From an uncultured Eubacteriaceae bacterium (GTDB lineage: Bacteria; Bacillota; Clostridia; Lachnospirales; Lachnospiraceae), in assembly GCA_945938055.1 (NCBI GenBank), contig CAMEUH010000024.1, positions 1-18,737 of the forward strand: 18,737 nucleotides of DNA, in the 5' to 3' direction. The notes below the pieces were generated by a model that was not told the DNA's origin, made no database searches, and worked only from the letters and a program-made list of their open reading frames with translations. A program made the translations under genes and the position numbers. Shown here piece after piece: positions 1 through 7,762 of this stretch. Each line of letters opens with the position of its first letter. Within the stretch, counting starts at the first letter, position 1.

Positions 1-544
1 GCGTTGATGTCTCACCAATGGTTCCTGCCGTTGTTCCAAGGAACATGGAAAGCACATTCACACTTTCACCGGCCTTTACAAGTGCAAGTGGTGTTGCACC
101 GGTAATCCCGTCATAGGTAAACGCTGTCATCCTTCCTGCGAAGGAAATCAAAAGAAAGCATCTGGCAGCCAGTGCCGGATTCATGAAATTCTGTCCAAGT
201 CCGCCAAACAACTGTTTTACCACAATAATTGCAAAGAACGAACCGATTATAACCATTCCAAGAGGAAGGGTTGACGGCAGATTCAGTGCCAGCAAAAGTC
301 CGGTAACTGCAGCACTTAAATCGCAAATGGTTACTTTTTTGTGCATGAAATGCTGATACATTGCCTCTAAAGCTACACAGGATACTACTGCCGTAATAAT
401 TACCAATGCCGCATCCAGACCGAAATTAATAATTCCAAATACCGTTGCCGGTAACAAACCAATAATAACATCCCTCATGATTGATGTTGTCGTGTCTTTA
501 TGTCTGACGTGAGGAGATGATGATACGTTTAATAATTCGCTCAT
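1..544 (-). CDS. rnfD: RnfD, electron transport complex subunit D (3' end beyond window)
   Basis: Membrane subunit of the Rnf complex, which passes electrons between reduced ferredoxin and NAD+ while moving Na+ or H+ across the membrane. The reading frame starts at ATG 544-542 and stays open to base 1, giving the first 181 residues of a protein usually about 310-350 long. Several hydrophobic segments are visible (about residues 26-62, 78-112 and 125-140). The family's covalent FMN attachment motif appears as DGITGATPL, with Thr151 as the expected flavin-bearing residue. A purine-rich ribosome site (AAAGGGG) lies before the start, and the gene begins 13 nt after the rnfC stop, so the two are one operon. 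The usual following genes (rnfG, E, A, B) would lie off the left edge. The identification rests on the flavinylation motif and on the adjacent rnfC. Confidence 0.93.
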   Translation of the reverse strand, partial: MSELLNVSSSPHVRHKDTTTSIMRDVIIGLLPATVFGIINFGLDAALVIITAVVSCVALEAMYQHFMHKKVTICDLSAAVTGLLLALNLPSTLPLGMVIIGSFFAIIVVKQLFGGLGQNFMNPALAARCFLLISFAGRMTAFTYDGITGATPLALVKAGESVNVLSMFLGTTAGTIGETST

Positions 545-557
545 GTTCTTCCCCTTT

Positions 558-1874
558 CTACTTTTTCTTTCTATCTTCGAGAATTTGTTTTCTCATGGAT
601 TTGATGTTGTGTGTCAAAGGCTTCTTCGCCGGACAGATAAAGCTACAGCATCCGCATTCACAGCATTCCATACCGCCAAATTTCACAAATGCTTCCTTGT
701 TTCCGCGTACCGCCAGTGTGGAAAGTTTAGCCGGCATGACACGTCCCGGGCACGCCTCTGCACATCTTCCGCAACGGATACATGGACCTTCTTCTGTTTC
801 CTTTACTTCATCCTTATCCAGTACCAGAAGGGAGGACGTTCCCTTGGTAACCGGAACCTCAAGACTCATCATGGCAAATCCCATCATTGGTCCACCGGAA
901 ATATACTTAGCAGCTTCTTTCTTTAATCCCCCTGCTTTTTCCAGAAGCTGTGTATAAGACGTACCAATTCTTACATAAAAATTCTGCGGCTCTGCCACCG
1001 CTTCACCGGTTACGGTAACAATTCTTTTTATCAGCGGTCTTCCTTCGATTACCGCATTATAAATGGATACAACCGTATCCACATTATGTACAATACAACC
1101 GGCATCGGCAGGAAGCATGGAAGAATTAATCTGTCTTCCCGTAGTTGCGTAAATCAGTGTCCGCTCACCGCCCTGCGGATATTTGGTCTTAACAGGCTTT
1201 ACTTCAATCCTGTCACAATCCTTCACTGTTTCCGTCATGACTTTAATGGCTTCCGGCTTGTTATCTTCAATGGCAATATATCCCTTTGCCGTAGGAAAAA
1301 GCTTTAAGACAACCAGAAGACCTTCCTTTAACTTCTCCGGTTCTTCTAACATTCTACGATAATCCGAGGTAAGATATGGTTCACACTCTGCACCATTGAC
1401 AATGATATACTCAATGCTTTCCTGATTTTTCGGAGTAAGCTTTACATTAGTAGGAAAACCGGCACCGCCCATTCCCACTACGCCGGCTTTCTTTACTCTC
1501 TCACGAATCTCTTCCGCGGTCAGTTCGTCAAGCGTCTTCTTCTCATATTCTACTTCTTCGTACAGACCATCATTTTCAATCACAACACAGTCTGCCCTGC
1601 CACCATTCGCCAGGCTTCTCTTTTCAATGCCCTTCACAGTTCCCGAAACCGAGGAATGAACATTTGCCGAAATAAATCCCGAAGCCTCACCAATCAGCTG
1701 TCCGCAAAGCACATGGTCTCCCTTCTTCACAAGAGGAACCGCAGGTGCACCAATGTGCTGCGACAAAGGAATCACAATATCGCCATCCGGAATCAGTTCC
1801 ACAATTGCCTTATCCCTGGAGATATTCTTTCCGTCATAAGGATGCACCCCACCCTTAAATGTCAACTTTGCCAT
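558..1874 (-). CDS. rnfC: RnfC, electron transport complex subunit C
   Basis: Peripheral NADH-handling subunit of the Rnf ferredoxin:NAD+ oxidoreductase. The 438-residue protein is full length for the family. Visible motifs are the glycine-rich nucleotide/FMN-binding segment GGAGFPT at 136-142, NGAECEPYLT at 160-169 (typical of the NuoF/RnfC fold), and two C-terminal [4Fe-4S] sites: C365, C368, C371, C375 and C404, C407, C410, C414. An N-terminal barrel-sandwich region (about 1-100) contains GEASGFISANVHSSVSG. The start at 1874 is preceded by AAGGAG at good spacing. It is the first gene of the operon, with rnfD 13 nt downstream. The 162-nt gap to the divergent exonuclease gene must hold the promoter; a weak -10-like TATAAC is present but I see no convincing -35. 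Whether this Rnf pumps Na+ or H+ cannot be told from these two subunits. Confidence 0.97.
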   Translation of the reverse strand: MAKLTFKGGVHPYDGKNISRDKAIVELIPDGDIVIPLSQHIGAPAVPLVKKGDHVLCGQLIGEASGFISANVHSSVSGTVKGIEKRSLANGGRADCVVIENDGLYEEVEYEKKTLDELTAEEIRERVKKAGVVGMGGAGFPTNVKLTPKNQESIEYIIVNGAECEPYLTSDYRRMLEEPEKLKEGLLVVLKLFPTAKGYIAIEDNKPEAIKVMTETVKDCDRIEVKPVKTKYPQGGERTLIYATTGRQINSSMLPADAGCIVHNVDTVVSIYNAVIEGRPLIKRIVTVTGEAVAEPQNFYVRIGTSYTQLLEKAGGLKKEAAKYISGGPMMGFAMMSLEVPVTKGTSSLLVLDKDEVKETEEGPCIRCGRCAEACPGRVMPAKLSTLAVRGNKEAFVKFGGMECCECGCCSFICPAKKPLTHNIKSMRKQILEDRKKK

Positions 1875-1941
1875 AAATCTTCTCCTTCAATTGATATAAA
1901 TCTATTAATAGTTATACAACATAATTGTTAAAAAATCTACA

Positions 1942-1971
1942 CTTTTATTTCATCCTTTTTTAAGATATAAT
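1942..1971 (+). promoter_or_regulatory. candidate promoter of the YprB-type exonuclease gene
   Basis: A perfect TATAAT sits at 1966-1971, 65 bases before the plus-strand start codon. The region 17 bases upstream is T-rich but matches TTGACA poorly. A second TATAAT-like site occurs at 1999-2004. The whole divergent spacer (1875-2036) is very A+T-rich, so chance matches are likely. Confidence 0.3.
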
Positions 1972-2036
1972 CATATTATGTCATATATTGTCCGATATAT
2001 AATCTGACTGATGATATTGGAGGAAGGTGAACACCA

Positions 2037-3098
2037 ATGATTACCGTAACACATACCGTTGAAAATGTAATTGACACATTAAAATATACCGGATATGCAC
2101 CAGAAGACTGCCTGTTTTTTGATATTGAAACTACAGGCTTTGCCGTTAAAACGACCCAGGTATATTTAATCGGCTGTGTTTATTACTCCAATCAGCAATG
2201 GAACTGCATCCAATGGTTTGCTTCCGGCCGCGATGGAGAAAAGGAAATCATTGAAAGCTTTTTTCATTTTATGCAGGACTTTAAGGTTTTAATCCATTTT
2301 AATGGAGAAGGCTTTGATATTCCCTATCTTCGCCAGAAGGCAGAGCTTTTAAAAATCAAGCCAAGCTTTGACCATCTTGTCAGTATTGACCTTTTTCGCG
2401 TAGTCTCATCCTGTAAGAAATTTTTAAAACTGGAAAACTATAAGCAGAAATCCATTGAGAAATTTCTCGGAGTGAAACGGGAGGATTGTTACAGCGGCGG
2501 CGAACTGATTAATGTTTACCTGGATTATAAAAAAACACATGACAGCGAAGCTTATGATTTTCTACTACTGCATAATAGTGATGATATTACCGGCATGACC
2601 TCTCTTCTTCCTATCATCACCTATACCTGGCTTACTGAAGGGGCATTTTCTTTAGAAAGCATTACCAGAACACCGGAAGAGATTATTTTTAACTGTCATC
2701 TTGCCCATGATGTGCCAAGACGTGTTTCGCTTGGTTATAAAGATTTTTACATTACTGCCTATGCAGATACCTTGAAAATCCGTGTAAAGATTTACTCCAG
2801 TGAATTAAAGTTTTTCTACAGTAATTACCACGATTATTACTATCTTCCAGCCGAAGACATGGCAATGCACAAGAGCGTGGCATTTTATGTGGACAAGGAT
2901 TTCCGTACGAAAGCCAAGGCGGCCAACTGCTACAGCCGTAAAACCGGAACCTTTATTCCTCAGCTTTCAGAAATTGTGCCTACTTATTTTAAGGCAGACT
3001 ACTATGACAAGACCATGTACATTGAACTGACCGAAGATTTTCTAAATGATAACGACTTAATCTACCGCTACCTTTTAGATATCATAAAAGCTGTGTAA
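2037..3098 (+). CDS. YprB-like RNase H-fold 3'-5' exonuclease domain protein
   Basis: A 353-residue protein with an N-terminal DEDD-type exonuclease fold (RNase_H_2 / YprB family). Seen in the sequence: Exo I motif FDIETTG with D29 and E31; Exo II region LIHFNGEGFD with N89 and D94; a conserved SIDLF at about 116-120; and Exo III HNSDD with H179 and D182/D183. These are the metal-binding acidic residues of DnaQ-like nucleases. Residues from about 210 onward form a second region I do not recognise beyond its common presence in clostridial YprB-like proteins. The start is supported by GGAGG seven to eleven bases upstream. It is the only plus-strand gene here, divergent from rnfC and convergent with cheR. 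The natural substrate (DNA or RNA) is unknown to me, and a missing catalytic residue is not apparent, so it is probably active. Confidence 0.85.
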   Translation: MITVTHTVENVIDTLKYTGYAPEDCLFFDIETTGFAVKTTQVYLIGCVYYSNQQWNCIQWFASGRDGEKEIIESFFHFMQDFKVLIHFNGEGFDIPYLRQKAELLKIKPSFDHLVSIDLFRVVSSCKKFLKLENYKQKSIEKFLGVKREDCYSGGELINVYLDYKKTHDSEAYDFLLLHNSDDITGMTSLLPIITYTWLTEGAFSLESITRTPEEIIFNCHLAHDVPRRVSLGYKDFYITAYADTLKIRVKIYSSELKFFYSNYHDYYYLPAEDMAMHKSVAFYVDKDFRTKAKAANCYSRKTGTFIPQLSEIVPTYFKADYYDKTMYIELTEDFLNDNDLIYRYLLDIIKAV

Positions 3099-3126
3099 TC
3101 CGCATTGAATTACACAGCTTTCTTTT
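3087..3126. terminator. bidirectional Rho-independent terminator between convergent genes
   Basis: A perfect 13-bp inverted repeat (AAAGCTGTGTAAT at 3087-3099 and its complement at 3109-3121) with a 9-base loop. On the plus strand it is followed by TCTTTT. On the minus strand the tail is TTTTAT. The left arm includes the stop codon of the plus-strand exonuclease gene (TAA at 3096-3098), and the cheR stop lies only a few bases beyond the right arm, so one hairpin can serve both operons. Confidence 0.85.
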
Positions 3127-3127
3127 A

Positions 3128-3904
3128 TCAGACCTTCTCGTAAAAAAATAACTTCTTGGAAGAAAATCCGATTTCCTTATAATTGATAATCTGCTCTGTG
3201 CTTCCCACAAAGAGCACTCCTTCTTTTGCAAGCGATTTATGAAACTTTTTATAAATCTCTTCCTTCGCTTCTTCCGTAAAGTAAATCATGACATTCCTGC
3301 ATACAATCAGATGACAGTTTGCCGGATATTCATCCTTTAAGAGATTGTGGCTTTTAAACTCGACGCAGCGCTTGATGTCATCCGAAATCTTATAAGAACT
3401 CCCAACCATTGTAAAATACTTATCTTTAAATTCCTTTGGAAGACCATTCAGACTGTTAGCCGAATAAATGCCCATTCTTGCCTTTTCAAGCACCTGCTTG
3501 TCAATATCCGTTGCAATAATCTTAATCTTATTGAGCGGCATGAACTTGCTAAGAAGCATTACCAGGGAATATGGTTCATCACCTGTTGAACATGCGGCAC
3601 TCCAGATTTTCAGTCCGTTTCCAAATTTGGAAATCAGATGTGGGAAGATTTCTTTCTCCAAGACATCCCACATCTGCGGATTCCTGTAAAATTCTGAAAC
3701 ATTAATGGTCAGATAATTGACAAACTCATCAAACAATTCCCTGTTTGTCTTTAATGCCTTCACATAGGAATCATAATCGGCATATTTATTTCTGGCAATC
3801 AGCGTATCAATACGCCGTTTCATCTGACGTTCCTTATACGCATTCAGATCAATGGTCGTAAGCTCAAAAACACTTTTCTTAAAGCTTTCGTAATCATTTG
3901 CCAT
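3128..3904 (-). CDS. cheR: CheR, chemotaxis protein glutamate methyltransferase
   Basis: S-adenosylmethionine-dependent methyltransferase that methylates glutamates on chemoreceptors, setting adaptation in chemotaxis. The 258-residue protein has the usual CheR layout: a helical N-terminal domain (about 1-75) with NVSEFYRNP at 68-76, then the methyltransferase domain. Key SAM-binding stretches are SAACSTGDEP at 102-111, the acidic ATDID at 131-135, HNLL at 186-189 and the family signature CRNVMIYF at 202-209. It is the last gene of the string, 18 nt after rpsA, with a weak GGTGAT ribosome site. No other chemotaxis gene is in the window, so it sits apart from a che cluster, beside translation and isoprenoid genes. 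Its presence suggests a motile cell. It ends just before the shared terminator. Confidence 0.95.
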   Translation of the reverse strand: MANDYESFKKSVFELTTIDLNAYKERQMKRRIDTLIARNKYADYDSYVKALKTNRELFDEFVNYLTINVSEFYRNPQMWDVLEKEIFPHLISKFGNGLKIWSAACSTGDEPYSLVMLLSKFMPLNKIKIIATDIDKQVLEKARMGIYSANSLNGLPKEFKDKYFTMVGSSYKISDDIKRCVEFKSHNLLKDEYPANCHLIVCRNVMIYFTEEAKEEIYKKFHKSLAKEGVLFVGSTEQIINYKEIGFSSKKLFFYEKV

Positions 3905-3922
3905 ATTATCACCAACCGTTAA

Positions 3923-5017
3923 TTATTCTTCTGTTGCAGTTTCTTCGGTCTGTTCTTCTGCTGGTTCCTCATCAGCAAGTAAAGCCTTGATGCTTAAGCT
4001 GATTTTCTTGTCTTCCGCATTAAAATCAACTACCTTTGCCTCAATTTCCTGACCAACCTTTAATACATCAGCAGGCTTCTCAACATGAGCCTTGGAAATC
4101 TGTGATACATGAAGTAATGCATCAATTCCTGTCTCTAATTCAATAAATGCACCAAAATCTGTCATTCTGGCAACCTTGCCCTTTACCACATTGCCAACAG
4201 CATATTTTACCGGTGCCATAATCCATGGATTCTTATCTTCGTACTTAAGACTTAATGCAATCTTTGTTCCGTCAATATCCTTAATAAAGGCTTCCACTTC
4301 ATCGCCAACCTTGAATAACTTCTTTGGATTTTCAATTCTTCCCCATGACATTTCTGAAATATGGAGTAATCCGTCAATTCCGCCCAGATCAATAAATGCA
4401 CCAAAATCAGTAAGATTCTTTACTGTTCCCTTAACAGTAGTGCCAACTTCAAGCTTTGCAAGTAATTCTTTCTGAAGCTCAGCCTTCTTTGCAACGATTA
4501 ACTGCTTGCAGTCACCAATGATTCTTCTTCTCTTTGGATTAAACTCACTAATCACAAAAGTAACTTCCTGACCTGCGTACTTGGATAAGTCTTTCTCGTA
4601 AACATCGGATACAAGACTTGCCGGAATAAATACTCTGGCTTCATCAATCACAACGCTTAAACCACCGTCAAGAACAGCAGAAACCTTTGCTGTAAGAACT
4701 TCCTTGTTGTTAAATGCTTCTTCAAGTCTCTTATTACCATTTTCTGCAGCAAGTCTCTTATATGTTAACAAAACCTGACCCTCTCCGTCATTAACCTTAA
4801 GAACCTTTGCCTGCATGGTGTCTCCTACAGAAACCATTGTTGTAAGGTCGACGTTTGGTGTGTTTGTGTATTCGCTACGTGTTATGATACCATCAGCTTT
4901 GTAGCCAATGTTTAAAATGATTTCGTCTTCTTTGACATCAATCACTGAGCCCTCAACAACTTCTCCTGTACGTATAGTCTTTAATGATTCTTCTAATAAT
5001 TGTTCAAATTCTGACAT
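3923..5017 (-). CDS. rpsA: S1 RNA-binding protein, 30S ribosomal protein S1 homolog (four S1 domains)
   Basis: RNA-binding protein that acts at the ribosome or in mRNA handling. The 364 residues contain four S1 (OB-fold) repeats at about 17-86, 104-172, 190-258 and 275-345. The last two are the most canonical, with TDFGAFI at 203-209 and 286-292 and GLLHISEMSW / ALLHVSQIS following. The tail (349-364) is highly acidic. E. coli S1 has six domains; four-domain forms are usual in Clostridia. The start at 5017 is fixed by a strong AGGAGG at 5027-5032, which lies inside the upstream ispH gene. The two genes overlap by 14 nt in different frames, implying translational coupling. In many Clostridia the two are fused into one IspH-S1 polypeptide; here they are separate. 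Whether it is a true ribosomal S1 or an S1-like regulator is not settled by sequence alone. Confidence 0.93.
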   Translation of the reverse strand: MSEFEQLLEESLKTIRTGEVVEGSVIDVKEDEIILNIGYKADGIITRSEYTNTPNVDLTTMVSVGDTMQAKVLKVNDGEGQVLLTYKRLAAENGNKRLEEAFNNKEVLTAKVSAVLDGGLSVVIDEARVFIPASLVSDVYEKDLSKYAGQEVTFVISEFNPKRRRIIGDCKQLIVAKKAELQKELLAKLEVGTTVKGTVKNLTDFGAFIDLGGIDGLLHISEMSWGRIENPKKLFKVGDEVEAFIKDIDGTKIALSLKYEDKNPWIMAPVKYAVGNVVKGKVARMTDFGAFIELETGIDALLHVSQISKAHVEKPADVLKVGQEIEAKVVDFNAEDKKISLSIKALLADEEPAEEQTEETATEE

Positions 5018-5843
5018 TAGTATGAACCTCCTGGATAATATTATTTGGGGTAGACGCCCCAGCAGTAATACCTACGCAGCCCGCACAGCTAAACTTGTTT
5101 AAATCTAGGTCTCTAAGTGTCTGGATATAGTAAGTATTCTCGCATTCATCTTTGCATATTTCAAACAGCTTCTGGGTATTGGAGCTGTTCTTTCCACCGA
5201 TAACAATCATGGCATCTGCTTTCTGGGCCAGTTCTCTTGCTTCCGTCTGACGTTCCTCCGTGGCATTGCAAATTGTATTACGAACATCAATATCATAACC
5301 TTTTTCGGCAATTATTTCAACTAATTCTTGAAATTTCTTGTAATTAAATGTCGTTTGGGACACAATACATACTTTTTTATGGTCTTTTCCTTCAAAATGA
5401 TAAGCCTTTTCGGCAGAATCAATGACAACCGGACTGGTTTCACACCACCCCATGATTCCTTCCACTTCCGGATGATGTTCATTGCCAATAATCACAATTT
5501 GTTCCCCATCTCTGCTTTTTTCAGCAACAATCCTGTGAATTTTCTTCACAAACGGACAGGTTGCATCAATAATGTTCCATCCGGCCTGTTCCAATTCTTC
5601 ATAAATATACTTGGCCGCTCCATGAGAGCGCATGATAATATTTCCCGGCGGGAGTGTTTTTGCCTCCTCAAGAGAAGAAATTACGCCAATTCCTTTTTCC
5701 TTCAGGTCACGTACAACCTCTTCATTATGAATGATTGGTCCAAAAGTATAAGTATTCTCCTTTCCAATCTGCTCATAAACCAGGTCTACTGCCCTTTTCA
5801 CCCCAAAACAAAATCCTGCTGTCTTTGCTAAAATTACTTCCAT
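5004..5843 (-). CDS. ispH: IspH, 4-hydroxy-3-methylbut-2-enyl diphosphate reductase
   Basis: Last enzyme of the methylerythritol phosphate pathway. It reduces HMBPP to isopentenyl and dimethylallyl diphosphate with a [4Fe-4S] cluster. The 279-residue protein has the family's three cluster cysteines: C12 (AGFCFGVKRA), C96 (DATCPFVKK) and C192 (NTICNATEERQ). It also has the catalytic-region HHPEVEGI with E126, MRSHGA at 71-76 and the C-terminal TAGASTP. Length is close to that of standalone IspH, so it is not the IspH-S1 fusion seen in many Clostridia. It starts two bases after the cmk stop (TAA-AG-ATG) with AGAGG as ribosome site, and its last 14 nt overlap rpsA. Its presence shows isoprenoids are made by the MEP route. 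Confidence 0.97.
   Translation of the reverse strand: MEVILAKTAGFCFGVKRAVDLVYEQIGKENTYTFGPIIHNEEVVRDLKEKGIGVISSLEEAKTLPPGNIIMRSHGAAKYIYEELEQAGWNIIDATCPFVKKIHRIVAEKSRDGEQIVIIGNEHHPEVEGIMGWCETSPVVIDSAEKAYHFEGKDHKKVCIVSQTTFNYKKFQELVEIIAEKGYDIDVRNTICNATEERQTEARELAQKADAMIVIGGKNSSNTQKLFEICKDECENTYYIQTLRDLDLNKFSCAGCVGITAGASTPNNIIQEVHTNVRI
5027..5032 (-). promoter_or_regulatory. Shine-Dalgarno of rpsA inside the ispH coding region
   Basis: AGGAGG on the minus strand, nine bases before the rpsA ATG (5017-5015) and upstream of the ispH stop at 5006-5004. It decides the rpsA start and shows that S1 is translated as a separate protein. A small GC-rich hairpin (TGGGG at 5046-5050 pairing with CCCCA at 5057-5061) lies 13 bases further upstream in the mRNA and could influence access to this site. 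Confidence 0.85.
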
Positions 5844-5845
5844 CT

Positions 5846-6520
5846 TTACCTCTGCTTTATTTTATTATGAAAAAGTCCTTCCATACATTCCACAACTTCC
5901 TCAATCGTCATGTTGGAGGAATCTACAAGAACTGCATCTTCTGCCTGTCTTAATGGAGAGACTTCACGATTCATGTCCCGTTCATCACGTTCCCTGATAT
6001 CCGCTTCAATTACCTGAATATCCGGCGTTTCGCCTTTTCCCTTAAGTTCATCAAAACGTCTCTTTGCCCTTGCTTCTACACTTGCCGTCAGATAAACCTT
6101 TAAGGTTGCATCCGGAAGAACGCAGGTTCCGATATCCCTTCCATCCATGATGACATTCTGTACTCTCGCCAGTTCTTTCTGCAATTCTACCAGTTTTTTT
6201 CTCACTTCGGGATAGACAGATGTTTTCGATGCCATCGTTCCCACCTCTTCCCTGCGAAGTCTGGCTGTTACATTCTCATCATTCAGAATCACCTGCTGGG
6301 CACCTTCTTCATATTCAATCCGGATTCTTACATTTTCACAGGCTTTTCGGATTGACGCTTCATCCTCCGGTAAGATTCCATGATCCAGAAAATAGATTGC
6401 CATGGCACGATACATTGCTCCCGTATCCACATAAATATACTGAAGTTTTTGCGCAAGTTTCTTTGCAATGGTACTTTTTCCTGCTCCGGCAGGTCCATCA
6501 ATAGCAATTGAATAATTCAT
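5846..6520 (-). CDS. cmk: Cmk, (d)CMP kinase
   Basis: Cytidylate kinase, phosphorylating CMP and dCMP with ATP in pyrimidine salvage and RNA turnover. Starting at ATG 6520-6518 the protein is 224 residues, normal for the family. It has the P-loop GPAGAGKS at 9-16, VDTGAMYRA at 31-39 (nucleoside monophosphate binding) and DGRDIGT at 126-132. A longer frame extends to 6583, but that adds 21 residues before the P-loop with no family support, while the chosen ATG has GAGGAG directly upstream. The start overlaps the stop of the upstream flavoprotein frame as ATGA (6520-6517), so translation is probably coupled to that gene. cmk-ispH-rpsA is a conserved gene string in Clostridia. Confidence 0.96.
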   Translation of the reverse strand: MNYSIAIDGPAGAGKSTIAKKLAQKLQYIYVDTGAMYRAMAIYFLDHGILPEDEASIRKACENVRIRIEYEEGAQQVILNDENVTARLRREEVGTMASKTSVYPEVRKKLVELQKELARVQNVIMDGRDIGTCVLPDATLKVYLTASVEARAKRRFDELKGKGETPDIQVIEADIRERDERDMNREVSPLRQAEDAVLVDSSNMTIEEVVECMEGLFHNKIKQR

Positions 6521-7762
6521 GATTTTTTCTCCTCTTCCTGTGATTTTGTAATTCCATGTGCCGCAGCATAGGCTGTTGACCACGCAATCTGCAGATTAAA
6601 GCCTCCTGTAACCGCATCCACATCCAGAACCTCTCCTGCAAAAAACACACCCTTTACAAGCTTGGATTCCATCGTGGCCGGATTGACTTCCTTTACCGAA
6701 ATGCCGCCCTGTGTGATGATAGCTTCATTATATCCCCGGATTCCGGTAAGGGTTACCGGAAATTTTTTCGTCAGCTCTACCAGATGACTTCGCTCTGTCC
6801 TGGAAATTTCATTTACTTTTTTATTTTCATCAATTCCGCTTAAAGAAATCATGACTGGAATTAATTTTTTCGGATATAAATCATCCAGTGCATTTCGGAA
6901 CACTTTATTTTTCTTTTCATCAAAATCCCTTAATCAGCTGTTCCTCGGACAATGCCGGTTTTAAGTCAATCTCCATCTGAAGCGGATTCCGTGTAATGTT
7001 TTCTGTAAGAAGGCTGGATGCACTAATCACAGTCGGTCCGCTGACTCCAAAATGTGTAAATAGCAGTTCTCCAAAATCCGAGTAAACTTCTTTTCCATTT
7101 TCTCTGATGACAACTCCCACATTTCTAAGACTAAGTCCCTGGAGCCTTTTGACATATTCCTCTCTGGCATTAAACGGGACCAGTGCCGGGGTCAGTTTCG
7201 TAATGGTATGACCCATTTTCTTTGCAAATTCATACCCGTCTCCTGTAGAGCCTGTGGATGGATAAGATTTTCCTCCGGTTGCAACAATCAGCGCATTTCC
7301 ATAATGCTTTTTCCCATCCTCTGTTACAATATGAGAAAATGCTTTTTCCTTTACCGCCACTTCTTTTACTGCCGTATGATAGTGAATTGTCACATTTCGT
7401 CTGTTCAGTTCCCGTACCAGACTGTTTATCACATCAGACGATTTATCCGACTCTGGAAAAACACGATTGCCACGCTCTACTTTAATGGCAAGTCCCAGTT
7501 CATCAAATAACCCCATGACATCATAATTACTGAACTGATTAAATGCGCTGTAAAGGAATTTTTTATTTGTTACAACACTATTTAACAAGTCTTCCATATC
7601 TCCGGCATTTGTCAGATTACATCTTCCTTTGCCTGTAATATAGACCTTTTTCCCACATTTCTCATTTTTTTCAAAGATTTCGACTTCATGACCGCAACCT
7701 GCCGCAATCAGTCCTGCCATCATTCCTGCGGCACCACCGCCAACAATCAGTACCCTACTCAT
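6517..7762 (-). pseudogene. NAD(P)/FAD-dependent oxidoreductase (HI0933/YhiN family), split by a frameshift near 6925
   Basis: A flavoprotein of the HI0933/YhiN (also called aminoacetone oxidase-like or BaiN-like) family; its physiological substrate in this setting is unknown. The N-terminal part (7762 to the TGA at 6922-6920, 280 residues) has the FAD-binding GGGAAG at 8-13, TGKGRCNLTN, VATGGKSYPSTGSTGDG and LLFTHFGVSGP. The C-terminal part (from about 6921 to 6517, +1 frame) carries KLIPVMI, TQGGISVKEV and GEVLDVDAVTGGFNLQIA, the usual family ending. Joined they give about 414 residues, a normal length. From memory of relatives, roughly four codons less one base seem missing between LSEEQL and LRDFDEKKNK, which would fit an 11-nt loss. 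Both parts look otherwise well conserved, so the break is recent, a sequence error, or recoded (see findings). ATGA overlaps link it to the regulator upstream and cmk downstream. Confidence 0.85.

Noticed and set aside
517..957. 146-residue plus-strand frame opposite rnfC/rnfD
   Set aside because: Antisense to conserved Fe-S cysteine motifs of RnfC and spans the rnfC/rnfD junction; no coding signal of its own.
6521..6583. Longer cmk start at 6583
   Set aside because: The extra 21 residues precede a P-loop that normally lies at the N-terminus, and GAGGAG marks the ATG at 6520.
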